Notes: generated by a model not told the origin, from the sequence alone. 10,654 nt of DNA from Verrucomicrobiota bacterium (GCA_018239705.1 JAFEGS010000606.1:1-10654), one strand, 5' to 3'. Shown: positions 1-6,988, numbered from the stretch's first letter. Made by a program: numbers and translations.

Positions 1-364
1 ATAGATTATCCTCAGTAATGAGCACAAAATCGACGGCAAGCCCTGTAGGAGTTCTTCTTTTAGCTTCTTCAACCATCCATGGGTTAATTTCCACGCCGGT
101 TACTTGGGATCGATGTTTTTTTGCTAGATAAAAGGGAAGTCCGCCAAGGCCGCTTCCAATATCAAGTACTCTTTTGTGGTCAGGATGTATACCTCGAAAC
201 ATATCTTCAAGTGCCTTCGAGCCTCCTTCAGACATCATCCCTTCCCCATAGGCAGCTTCGAGTGATAAACAGTATGTTGACGAATAGTTATCAACGAGTT
301 GTTGATGAGTACTTGCAGCGCATAGCTCACTAAACGTAACCAGGAGAAAAATGATAAAAAACAT
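1..364 (-). CDS. Exported phosphoethanolamine N-methyltransferase-like SAM methyltransferase (3' end outside window)
   Basis: The N-terminal 121 residues are visible; the C-terminus lies beyond the window edge. Residues 1-17 (MFFIIFLLVTFSELCAA) form a hydrophobic Sec-type signal peptide or anchor with a plausible cut after CAA. Residues 39-48 (YGEGMMSEGG) precede SAM-binding motif I, VLDIGSGLGG (66-75), and the acidic residue after strand 2 is E92 in GVEIN. The order [Y/F]GE-x-SxGG, spacer, VLDIGSGLGG resembles phosphoethanolamine N-methyltransferases such as the Plasmodium PMT, which methylate phosphoethanolamine stepwise to phosphocholine. Substrate is inferred from this resemblance only; other small-molecule methyltransferases share motif I. 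An export signal is odd for a SAM-dependent enzyme, because SAM is cytoplasmic, and hints at action outside the cell, for example in the host. The ATG at 364-362 is preceded by AGAGG about 12 bases upstream. It lies 73 bases downstream of the YopJ-like gene on the same strand. Confidence 0.8.
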   Translation of the reverse strand, partial: MFFIIFLLVTFSELCAASTHQQLVDNYSSTYCLSLEAAYGEGMMSEGGSKALEDMFRGIHPDHKRVLDIGSGLGGLPFYLAKKHRSQVTGVEINPWMVEEAKRRTPTGLAVDFVLITEDNL

Positions 365-408
365 CTGCTATTTTTCCTCTTTAATAGGGCCACAGTAGAG
401 GTTAGCAG
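365..408 (-). promoter_or_regulatory. Leader hairpin covering the methyltransferase ribosome binding site
   Basis: On the minus strand, CTGCTA (408-403) can pair with TAGCAG (370-365), which directly abuts the start codon. CCTCT (401-397) can pair with AGAGG (380-376), the Shine-Dalgarno. The two short stems are separated by a 5/1 internal loop and closed by a 16-nt loop. Such a fold would hide the ribosome binding site. The pairing is visible in the sequence; any regulatory effect is inference, and 11 pairs over 44 bases could be chance. Confidence 0.35.
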
Positions 409-437
409 GAATTTTTAAATTAGAACAACGAAAAGTA

Positions 438-2027
438 TTACATAAGAATAATTTTATTCCAGAGGAGGCCTTCGAATTTATCGCCGCGCCGCTCTGCCAG
501 GATGTTCTGCTTCTTTCGGACAAGCCCGCCACTGGTTTTATCTAAGACATCTACATCTACATGCGCTTTTTTGCTCTTCTCATACTTGGCAAGCTCTTTT
601 TCTTCTGCTTGGTATTTATCAATATATTTGTTCATGGCAGATACTGATTGCATGGGCAAGATAAATCCCAAGGGGAGTGTTGTTATGTTTGCAATCTTAA
701 TAGTGACCTTTTTCTCCCCACGGCCAGGTATGTCTACTGAAGCCTCCTTGGCCTCTACTTTCGAGAGAAAATCGTCAAGTATTCCTTGGTTACTGCAGAA
801 CTCGACACTATCGTTGAGGGCGAAAACCGCACAGTTGTGCTCATCATATTGCCGCATGATATCAAAGCAGAACAGCTCTACCTCTTTTTTCTTTTGCTGG
901 ATATTATGCACGACTTGATGCAGGCTTCTTCGCAGGCTCAGCCACTCATCTTTTACGCTGTCGGTTGACACTATGCGAATCACCCCTGTCTTTGTCCGGT
1001 ACACATACACAGCGCTCATATGCTTTGAGAGTTGGCTATCATTATTCGGCATTTTTAAATGATGTTTGTAGCAGCGTATAATAAACATTTGAGGGAAGGC
1101 CACCTCTTCTCCCTTCGCCAGTTTGTCACAAAAGTCTTCAAATGTTTTAAAGCGTGGGGCTATGGTCAAAGGCAGGGTAATTGGGTCTCTCTCTTTGTTA
1201 TGGAGATGTTCAACAATGGCTTCAATCCCAGCGGGCATGATATAGCGCTCGTGATAATCTTTTTTGTCCTTATCGCCTACGAGGTATTCCATGTACTCTT
1301 TGTGCGCAGGGAACTCGCGTGTGAGAAACTTTCGTAAATGGATTTTTTGTTCTAGGTTGAGGCCATTTTTGAAACTTACCTGTACAGCTTGTGCAAATTC
1401 TTTAGGGCGGCTGGTGCAAGCTTCTTTCAGCAGTGCATCGCGCTCAGCTGCGTGGAGTATATGCAGGAGATCAATAGCCGGTTTTTGTATGGTAGAAGGC
1501 TCAGGCTCAGCTGGAAATGCTCGATTGAAAATAGGTATAATATTCAACCGGATCTCTTTGTTTTTAAAGATAAGCAGTTCTAGCGTAGAAAGATCGATTG
1601 TACCTTTACCAAACAGTGTCGTATTAATCCCGGCCTCTTGTAACACTTGCATGAATCTATCATAATCGCCTGCGAAGTGTCTAAGCGTTTTTACACTCGT
1701 GCTGATATTCATGGCATTGCGTTCAAATCTGTCCAGGGCGGCTTGAATTTCCTCTGCTGAAAGCCCTACCTCTTGTAAGCCGCTCAGGTCATTATTGCGA
1801 ATCAGGAAGTTTTCGAGGCTTATTTTACTTACGAGATGCAGTGTGCCGTCGAGCTGGCAGACTTGCATGAGATTACCGTTGAGTAATCCACCTGTCTGGG
1901 TCAAGTAGTGGAGGTTATCACAGATAAGAAAACCTCCCGTCCCTCGTGATGTCTTTGATGCGTCTGCATCAAAATTGGCATAGGTACGCGAAAGCTCATA
2001 GCCGTGATAATACTCAGTGGATGACAT
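438..2027 (-). CDS. YopJ-like (CE-clan) putative type III effector, acetyltransferase or cysteine protease
   Basis: This is a 529-residue protein. Residues 336-399 carry a CE-clan pattern: H336 (KHMSAV), D356 (VSTDSV), Q393 and C399 (RQYDEHNCAVFAL). YopJ uses H109, E128 and C172, so the spacing here (20 and 43) nearly equals YopJ's (19 and 44). Flanking text also matches YopJ as I recall it: DIMRQYDEHNC against DIQRSSSEC, and LPLGFILPMQ-KYI (451-469) against its LPVTFYKH-EYL tail. Q393 sits six residues before the cysteine, as in Ulp1/SENP proteases. The first ~30 residues are rich in Ser, Thr and Tyr, with no Sec signal, which suits a type III secretion signal. Residues 170-335 contain no domain I recognise, and 471-529 is a charged Lys/Glu tail. 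YopJ proteins acetylate host kinases; deubiquitinase or deSUMOylase activity is possible instead. Substrate unknown. The ATG has only a weak upstream purine stretch. Confidence 0.75.
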   Translation of the reverse strand: MSSTEYYHGYELSRTYANFDADASKTSRGTGGFLICDNLHYLTQTGGLLNGNLMQVCQLDGTLHLVSKISLENFLIRNNDLSGLQEVGLSAEEIQAALDRFERNAMNISTSVKTLRHFAGDYDRFMQVLQEAGINTTLFGKGTIDLSTLELLIFKNKEIRLNIIPIFNRAFPAEPEPSTIQKPAIDLLHILHAAERDALLKEACTSRPKEFAQAVQVSFKNGLNLEQKIHLRKFLTREFPAHKEYMEYLVGDKDKKDYHERYIMPAGIEAIVEHLHNKERDPITLPLTIAPRFKTFEDFCDKLAKGEEVAFPQMFIIRCYKHHLKMPNNDSQLSKHMSAVYVYRTKTGVIRIVSTDSVKDEWLSLRRSLHQVVHNIQQKKKEVELFCFDIMRQYDEHNCAVFALNDSVEFCSNQGILDDFLSKVEAKEASVDIPGRGEKKVTIKIANITTLPLGFILPMQSVSAMNKYIDKYQAEEKELAKYEKSKKAHVDVDVLDKTSGGLVRKKQNILAERRGDKFEGLLWNKIILM

Positions 2028-2112
2028 AAAAATATACCCGCCCTTTTAATATATTATTTAACAAAATAATTATATTTTTAATATAGTAAAAAGGCGACGT
2101 ACACTAGTTCGG
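2028..2112 (-). promoter_or_regulatory. AT-rich upstream region of the YopJ-like gene with a perfect -10 hexamer
   Basis: This gap separates the hydrolase stop from the YopJ-like start and is much richer in A+T than its flanks. On the minus strand it holds a perfect TATAAT (2074-2069) about 42 bases before the ATG. There is no convincing -35 box at 16-18 bases. It may be the effector's own promoter, which would separate it from the upstream operon. A weak AAGGGCGGG stretch precedes the start codon. Confidence 0.35.
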
Positions 2113-3138
2113 CTAGAGATGCGTTTCAAAAAAGTGCAGTGCATCAGCTGCCACTTGGGCGTGTACTGCGGCGCGATCTACCGATGGGTGATCTACGGTA
2201 TATTCAGGCTTAATTTTTTTGCCCTCCTCAGTTCCTTCATTGAGCAGGGTCATATGGCCCACCTCTCCAGGGATTACCGTAAATAGGCAATGTGGAATTG
2301 CTTGAGCAAAAAAGGAGGCATCGTCAATTGCTTGCCTCTCTTCTGCCTGACCGATCTGGATATGCATCGGGATGCAGGCTTTAGAAAGTCCTTCCTTAGT
2401 AAACATCACGTTTTTTTCGTCAATGCCGGGGGCGATGACAAAAGCCGCTTTAATTCGCTCATCTCGGTACGATTGATTTGCTTGATCGAAATCTTTTTGA
2501 GTAAAATTGTCTAGGATAGTGTTTGGTCGCTGTGCTGGAATATCCTTAAAGTGCATCTGCTGAAGTATCGGGTTTTGAGTAACGGTAATCTGTTCTTTGA
2601 GGATATCTGCAGAGAGTGCTGCTTGTACGCCTCCAAGCCACATGCTTGTGATGCCTCCCTGAGAAAAGCCGGCGGCGCCTATTCTGCTCGTGTCGATATG
2701 TTCCTTCAAGAGGGGGTGCTCCAGCAGCTGATCGAGGGCGAATTTCAAGTCTTGGGGCCTGTTCCAGGGGCGTGCACAGAGCTCAGGGATCATGTTGCGA
2801 TAGCTGTTTCCGTAGTGTCTGACGACAGCCACTATATAGCCACGAGCAGCTAAGTATTCTGCAAACCAGGTGCCCACCCATTGATTGCCGCTGTAGCCAT
2901 GTGAGAAGAGGACCAGTGGAAGTTTTTTTTCTTGAGAATAGAGAGGTGCATTGCGTGCAGCGTCTTGGATTTTCCATATACCAAATTCGACGTTCTGCGT
3001 GGGAGTTGAGGGGCTTGCAGGATACCAGATCGCTACCTCAATAAGCCTCGGCTTTCCATCAAATTCTCGTGACGAATCGGTATACTGCGCTTCAGTGAGA
3101 CCAATAGTAGAGACAATGCTCAAAATAAACGGTATCAT
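2113..3138 (-). CDS. Exported alpha/beta hydrolase (dienelactone hydrolase / PAF-acetylhydrolase-like)
   Basis: A 341-residue serine hydrolase. Residues 1-18 are a hydrophobic signal peptide, so it probably acts in the periplasm or outside. After an early strand ending in IWYPA (37-41), residues 77-84 (LFSHGYSG) form the oxyanion-hole loop. GFSQGG (157-162) is the nucleophile elbow with S159, and GHM (294-296) supplies the catalytic H295. The catalytic acid is not clear; the loop after IQIG (261-263), with E266, E267 and D272-273, is the likeliest place. The YP motif, HG loop and GFSQGG order fit secreted esterases of the dienelactone-hydrolase-like or PAF-acetylhydrolase-like group. The substrate (ester or lipid) cannot be read from sequence. 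Its ATG overlaps the HIT gene stop (ATGA), with GAGAA upstream, so translation is coupled to the HAD-HIT operon. Confidence 0.8.
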   Translation of the reverse strand: MIPFILSIVSTIGLTEAQYTDSSREFDGKPRLIEVAIWYPASPSTPTQNVEFGIWKIQDAARNAPLYSQEKKLPLVLFSHGYSGNQWVGTWFAEYLAARGYIVAVVRHYGNSYRNMIPELCARPWNRPQDLKFALDQLLEHPLLKEHIDTSRIGAAGFSQGGITSMWLGGVQAALSADILKEQITVTQNPILQQMHFKDIPAQRPNTILDNFTQKDFDQANQSYRDERIKAAFVIAPGIDEKNVMFTKEGLSKACIPMHIQIGQAEERQAIDDASFFAQAIPHCLFTVIPGEVGHMTLLNEGTEEGKKIKPEYTVDHPSVDRAAVHAQVAADALHFFETHL

Positions 3139-3533
3139 AATTTTTCTCGAAGTAGCTGTTTCATCTGCTCGAGCTCATCGCTTTCATAGGGCGCACGGAC
3201 CGGATGGTCCCAAACAGTAGCCGGCCAAGCAGGGTCATTTTCAAAACGGGCAATAACGTGGACATGTAGCTGGGGTGTTTTATTCCCAATTGACGCGACA
3301 TTGAGCTGTGTAGGGCGAAAGGCATCCCACAATGCTTTTTGGGCTATATCGAGCTCGCGTACAAGCTGTACCTGGTCATCAAAGGAGAGATCCATAATGC
3401 GCTTGAGACCCGGGCGCCTGGGGATAAGCAAAAGCCAAGGATAGTGGCGCTCATTTTCGAGCAAGACACGGCAAAGCGTCATATCGACAAGAAATATTTT
3501 TGATGAAAAATTGGGCGAAAGTTCAAATTCCAT
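3135..3533 (-). CDS. HIT-domain nucleotide hydrolase/transferase
   Basis: A 132-residue histidine-triad protein. It begins MEFELSPNF, has the strand-forming stretch HYPWLLLIPRR (30-40) typical of HIT proteins, and ends in the signature QLHVHVIAR (88-96) followed by NDPAWP and VW. The triad reads Q88-x-H90-x-H92, so the first histidine is Gln, which is the usual form in the branch with a DPAWP tail. These enzymes cleave or transfer nucleoside phosphates, for example Ap4A-type dinucleotides or AMP conjugates; the substrate here is unknown. The start chosen is the ATG at 3533-3531, which overlaps the HAD stop by 11 bases. An upstream ATG at 3605 would add 24 residues lying entirely inside the HAD gene and absent from typical HIT proteins. 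No strong Shine-Dalgarno is visible, so translation is probably coupled to HAD. Confidence 0.85.
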   Translation of the reverse strand: MEFELSPNFSSKIFLVDMTLCRVLLENERHYPWLLLIPRRPGLKRIMDLSFDDQVQLVRELDIAQKALWDAFRPTQLNVASIGNKTPQLHVHVIARFENDPAWPATVWDHPVRAPYESDELEQMKQLLREKL

Positions 3534-4416
3534 ATAACACGAATTGTTCGATAAGGTGATCTGGTTTGTCACAGTGAGGAAGCTCTGTAATAGCGCTGGA
3601 GCCATTTTGATGCGCTATGCGCTCATTCATAATGCCTGTTTTGGTCACTAAAGCTGTGGCCAGGCCCATCTGGCGTCCGCCGCGAATATCTGTTTCCGGA
3701 GTATCCCCGATCATCAGCACCTGCTGCGGTAAGACATCTCCTTCGAAGAGGGAGAGTGCCTTTTCAAAGACTTTTGGGAATGGTTTTCCGATATAATGGA
3801 CCGATGCGCCGTGGTTTTTTAGCATCTGCGCGATCATGCCTTGCCGCACAACAGGTCTTGCAGGCTTTCCTTCATGTGCAAAATGGTCCGGATTGGGACA
3901 GAGAACGGGTATGCCTTTGACAGCAATCTCTTGGACCTGTTCGAGAAATAGATCAGGATTTTCCTGGTCTATCCCTTGAATATGGGGGATTGAGATATAG
4001 ATGAAATCGGCCTCTTCGAGGCGCTTTGTTTCGCAAAAGTGGCTTCCATCGAAAATGGCCACATGAGGAGAAAAGCGCGCATGATCGGCTCCAAAAAGCC
4101 AGTAGCGTTTATTTGGCGTAGCGAAGGGGAGTTTGCCGGAGAGCATCACTCCCCGAGTAACCTCTCCTGAGGTGAGAAGAAAATGGTAGTGAGATCCTTC
4201 TTGGACGCCATGTCTTGCAAGTTTTTCCTTTTCTTTGCCGGCAGTTTGAGTGGAATTGGACAAAATCCCCACTTTTTTGCCTCTGGAAACAAGGTGGGCC
4301 ATGGTGTCGGCTGCTCCTGGTAGCATCCCAACCTCGGAGGAGCCCCAAAACACGCCGTATGCATCAAGAAGGAAGTAGTCGTAGCAGTCTACGAGATCAT
4401 GAAAGGCTTTAATCAT
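3523..4416 (-). CDS. HAD superfamily class IIA hydrolase (NagD-like, TIGR01459-type)
   Basis: A 297-residue phosphatase of the haloacid dehalogenase superfamily. Motif I is DAYGVFWG (18-25) with nucleophile D18. The usual second Asp is Tyr20, as in the DxWGV variant of this subfamily. Motif II is SNS (53-55), motif III Lys is K211 in GKPFPK, and motif IV is GDTPETD (237-243) with D238 and D243. The NagD-like cap lies between motifs II and III (about 80-205). Family members are cytoplasmic phosphatases acting on small phosphorylated metabolites or nucleotides; the specific substrate is unknown. It is the first gene of a coupled cluster with HIT and the exported hydrolase. It has little leader sequence and only a weak ribosome binding site. 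Start assigned at the ATG because the nucleophile strand begins at residue 13, the normal distance. Confidence 0.88.
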   Translation of the reverse strand: MIKAFHDLVDCYDYFLLDAYGVFWGSSEVGMLPGAADTMAHLVSRGKKVGILSNSTQTAGKEKEKLARHGVQEGSHYHFLLTSGEVTRGVMLSGKLPFATPNKRYWLFGADHARFSPHVAIFDGSHFCETKRLEEADFIYISIPHIQGIDQENPDLFLEQVQEIAVKGIPVLCPNPDHFAHEGKPARPVVRQGMIAQMLKNHGASVHYIGKPFPKVFEKALSLFEGDVLPQQVLMIGDTPETDIRGGRQMGLATALVTKTGIMNERIAHQNGSSAITELPHCDKPDHLIEQFVLYGI

Positions 4417-4429
4417 ATTTTCTGCCCAC

Positions 4430-4438
4430 AGTATAGCA
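4430..4438 (-). promoter_or_regulatory. Possible extended -10 promoter for the HAD-HIT-hydrolase operon
   Basis: On the minus strand this reads TGCTATACT, an extended -10 element (TGnTATAcT) just upstream of the HAD start. No good -35 box is seen at 17 bases. Initiation about 7 bases downstream would leave a very short leader before the ATG, so the call is tentative. The divergent gap 4417-4505 also holds TATAAA (4475-4480) on the plus strand, a possible -10 for the P1B-like gene. Confidence 0.35.
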
Positions 4439-4505
4439 AATTTAGCATTTATTTTTGTTGGTCAGTTTGGTAAATATAAATTTTTATTACAACAAAGGCC
4501 TGCAT

Positions 4506-5642
4506 ATGATCGATGAACAACCTCAGATAACAAACCTCACGCCTCGCTTTTGGGCTACCTGCCTTTTTGCAATGCCTCTTTGGCTGAGAGCATTGAATCC
4601 CTGGTTGCAGTTCGTGTTTGCGACACTGGTCCTACTCATTGGCGCAAAGCCCTTTTTACAAAGAGGATTTACCAATATCTGTAACCGATTTACACCAATT
4701 GCGCTCGCTATCTCCATAGCCTATGTGTATAGCTTTTTCGCATTGCTACTAAGAGAGAAGTTTCTCTATTTCAAACAGCTTGCAACCATCATGCCTATCC
4801 TCCTTTTGTGGCAGGGCTGTGAGCGTGCTCTTATCGAAATGGCGCATCTTTCTATCCAGCGCTTTTTGAACTTTTTCCCACAAAAGGCCTCAAAGATGTT
4901 TGCCGATGGTCACGTTGAAGTGGTGCCTGTAGAGCGTTTTGTAGAGGGAGATTTTGTGCAGCTCAAGCCCGGTGAAACAATACCGGTCGATGGGATGATA
5001 TTTTCGAACAGCGCAGAGATACTTGAATCGCTACAGCCTGCTAACGGTCCACTACAGAAAAAGAGATTTGGGGAGCGCGTACTAGGCGGCTGGAAAAATG
5101 GCCAAGAGCTCTCTATTGTGCAGGCAACAGAGGTGGGTAGTGGTACGGTGTATGCCCGATTACGTGACGCTCTTCTGGAATCGCTCCCGGTAGCTGTGAA
5201 GGAATACAGCTGCAGCATCTTTATTGTTGCAGTTGTGCTAGTTGCCTTTATTGCCTTTCTCTTTTGGTCACTCACGAGTGGGTTTGAGCGCGCTATTGGT
5301 CTTTTTTGCACAGTGCTCATGACTATGTCTACCAGTACGTGGGCGCTTTCGCGATCAGTTGTCCTGAGGAAGGCTATTGGGATTGGCATCTGGCATGGGA
5401 TTGTCATCAATGCTGCCAATAATTTTGAACAGCTCTATAAGGTTGATGCACAATCAACTGCTCCGCGCGATTTAAACAGCGCGAAGCAGCGTATTGTAGG
5501 TCAAAATACATTTATAGCGGTGCTTTGCAATGCAATTTTGATTCCTATGGCCTTGTCTGGCTCGATCACGCTCATCTCAGGAACTCTTTGGATGGTCATT
5601 ACCTCTCTTTGTGTTGTGGTCAACTCCCTTCGTCTAAAGTAG
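4506..5642 (+). CDS. Degenerate P1B-type (heavy-metal) ATPase lacking the P and N domains
   Basis: A 378-residue membrane protein that aligns along its length with heavy-metal P-type ATPases but lacks the catalytic core. Residues 13-100 match the first membrane helices (PLWLRALNPWLQFVFAT). Residues 128-212 match the actuator domain (LKPGETIPVDGMI, VLGGWKNG, ATEVGSGT), but the TGE loop reads PAN (169-171). Residues 228-304 match the helix pair around the metal site, with the CPC motif replaced by S265-T266-S267; GIVINAANNFEQL (288-300) matches the usual GILIRGGEALERL stretch. At VDA (303-305), where VVFDKTGT should follow, the sequence jumps within ~20 residues to the final helix pair (QNTFIAVLCNAILIP to VVNSLRLK). 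DKTGT, TGDN and the ATP-binding domain are all absent. It cannot pump by the known mechanism. Start: ATG at 4506 with AAAGG 7-8 bases upstream; the in-frame ATG at 4455 lacks one. Its stop overlaps phoH by 9 bases. Confidence 0.82.
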   Translation: MIDEQPQITNLTPRFWATCLFAMPLWLRALNPWLQFVFATLVLLIGAKPFLQRGFTNICNRFTPIALAISIAYVYSFFALLLREKFLYFKQLATIMPILLLWQGCERALIEMAHLSIQRFLNFFPQKASKMFADGHVEVVPVERFVEGDFVQLKPGETIPVDGMIFSNSAEILESLQPANGPLQKKRFGERVLGGWKNGQELSIVQATEVGSGTVYARLRDALLESLPVAVKEYSCSIFIVAVVLVAFIAFLFWSLTSGFERAIGLFCTVLMTMSTSTWALSRSVVLRKAIGIGIWHGIVINAANNFEQLYKVDAQSTAPRDLNSAKQRIVGQNTFIAVLCNAILIPMALSGSITLISGTLWMVITSLCVVVNSLRLK

Positions 5643-6932
5643 TTCCGTCGCCTGGGCGGCAAGCTCAGATCGCTCTGTCTTTTCCAGATAGACATTTGCG
5701 TGGATTTTGCTCGAACCAAAGCGTCCTACCGTATACACAAGACCATTTGAGTCTTTGTCGAGGTAGGGGTTGTCGATTTGCGTCGGATCGCCTGTGAGTA
5801 CCACCTTTGTGCCATCTCCTGCTCGTGAGATAATAGTTTTGACCTCGTGAGGAGTAAGGTTTTGTGCTTCGTCAATAATAATGTACATTTTTGGCAGCGA
5901 TCGACCGCGAATGTAGGTGACAGCCTCCATTTCGATTTTCTTGCTATCCAGCACCCAGGTAAGCGTTTCAGAGGGCTCTCCATTCATTGACGCGCACAGA
6001 AGCTCAAGGTTGTCAAAAATAGGCTGCATCCAGCTGGTCAGCTTTTCCTCTTTCGTGCCGGGAAGGTAGCCAATATCTCTACCCAATGGAACGATTGGTC
6101 TGGAGACTAAAATTTTTGAGTAGACTCCCTCATCGAATACCTTTCGAAGCCCGCAAGCTAGTGCGAGAAGGGTTTTTCCCGTTCCGGCAGGGCCTAGGAC
6201 GGTTACGAGTTTGATATCATCTCGCAGGAGTGCATCGATGACGCATTTTTGCTCGACGTTGCGAGATTTAACTCCCCAGAGGTTGGGTGTTTTCAGCAAG
6301 GGAGTAAGCTGTTCCTTGGCGCTGTCGTAGCGTGCGACGGCACTGGAGTGCTCAGGGCTAGTCAAAACAAAATATTCATTTGGGCGGTGGGTGAGGTTGG
6401 GAAGGAGGATGTGTGTGTCTTTATAGAAGTGATCGATGAGCGATTTATCGATTTCCAGATGCTGCAGCCCTTTGGAGAGGCTATCATAAGAAAACTTGAA
6501 GTTTTGGTAGTCCTCTGTTTCAAGCCCAATAGCTTCTGCTTTGACTCTGGCAGCAAAGTCTTTGGAGACGAAGACCACTCTTTGTCCCTGTTCGAGCAGT
6601 AAATAGGCAGCCATAAGGATTTTGTTATCGCTAATGGTCAAAGCTAAAGCCTTACTGTAATCGGTTTTCATCTCCATGAGGATGCGGATGACAGTGGTGT
6701 TTTCAAGCTTCACGCCGGTATGAAGATTGCCCTCTCCCATGTTTTTCAGGGCTGCAAGTTCCCTGATCGCTGCTCTTGCGTTCTTTCCAAGCTCTCCCGG
6801 TGTACGCTTGAGTTTATCAAGCTCTTCTAGTACTGTTACAGGAATAGCAACTTCATGGCGTGGAAATTTAAATATAGCTTCTGGGTCATGTAAAAGGACG
6901 TTGGCATCTAATATAAATACTTTTTCTTTCAC
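5634..6932 (-). CDS. phoH: PIN-PhoH fusion protein (PhoH2-like RNase/ATPase)
   Basis: A 432-residue two-domain protein. Residues 3-140 are a PIN nuclease domain with acidic residues D9 (LDANVLL), E36-E37 (VLEELDKLK) and D102 (TISDNKIL). Residues 217-432 are a PhoH ATPase with Walker A GPAGTGKT (247-254), the conserved PLGRDIGYLPG (282-292), Walker B IIIDEAQN (351-358) and GDPTQID (381-387). PIN-PhoH proteins are thought to unwind and cleave RNA using ATP in the cytoplasm; this copy keeps all visible catalytic residues. The start is GTG (6932-6930), preceded by AAGGAG at six bases. As I recall, Chlamydia trachomatis CT015 is phoH and lies next to CT016 and CT017, and the same neighbours occur here on the divergent side. 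Its 3' end overlaps the P1B-like gene by 9 bases with no terminator between them. Confidence 0.93.
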   Translation of the reverse strand: MKEKVFILDANVLLHDPEAIFKFPRHEVAIPVTVLEELDKLKRTPGELGKNARAAIRELAALKNMGEGNLHTGVKLENTTVIRILMEMKTDYSKALALTISDNKILMAAYLLLEQGQRVVFVSKDFAARVKAEAIGLETEDYQNFKFSYDSLSKGLQHLEIDKSLIDHFYKDTHILLPNLTHRPNEYFVLTSPEHSSAVARYDSAKEQLTPLLKTPNLWGVKSRNVEQKCVIDALLRDDIKLVTVLGPAGTGKTLLALACGLRKVFDEGVYSKILVSRPIVPLGRDIGYLPGTKEEKLTSWMQPIFDNLELLCASMNGEPSETLTWVLDSKKIEMEAVTYIRGRSLPKMYIIIDEAQNLTPHEVKTIISRAGDGTKVVLTGDPTQIDNPYLDKDSNGLVYTVGRFGSSKIHANVYLEKTERSELAAQATELL

Positions 6933-6959
6933 GGTAGGCTCCTTCTGTCGTATGGGCTA

Positions 6960-6988
6960 CCTATACAATTCGAAGCGAATTACTGCAA
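6960..6988 (-). promoter_or_regulatory. Predicted phoH promoter containing a palindrome
   Basis: On the minus strand TTGCAG (6988-6983) and TATAGG (6965-6960) are separated by 17 bases. Each hexamer matches the sigma-70-type consensus only partly. The spacer contains the inverted repeat AATTCG-CTT-CGAATT (6981-6967), placed where a repressor could block RNA polymerase. No family of regulator can be named from this. Confidence 0.4.

Noticed and set aside
502..918. Open frame of 138 codons on the plus strand
   Set aside because: It is antisense to the YopJ-like gene, where the catalytic residues and YopJ-like text support the minus strand.
3534..3605. Upstream extension of the HIT gene to the ATG at 3605
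   Set aside because: The extra 24 residues lie inside the HAD gene and do not resemble HIT proteins; the ATG at 3533 gives the normal length and a tight overlap.
4910..5419. Open frame of 169 codons on the minus strand
   Set aside because: It lies wholly inside the P1B-like gene in antisense, encodes a low-complexity Ser/Thr/Arg-rich product without recognisable motifs, and has no convincing ribosome binding site.
4506..5642. Idea that the missing P1B ATPase core is due to a frameshift or sequencing error
   Set aside because: The frame runs without a stop from the first to the last helix pair, and nothing resembling DKTGT or an ATP-binding domain is present in any frame between them.
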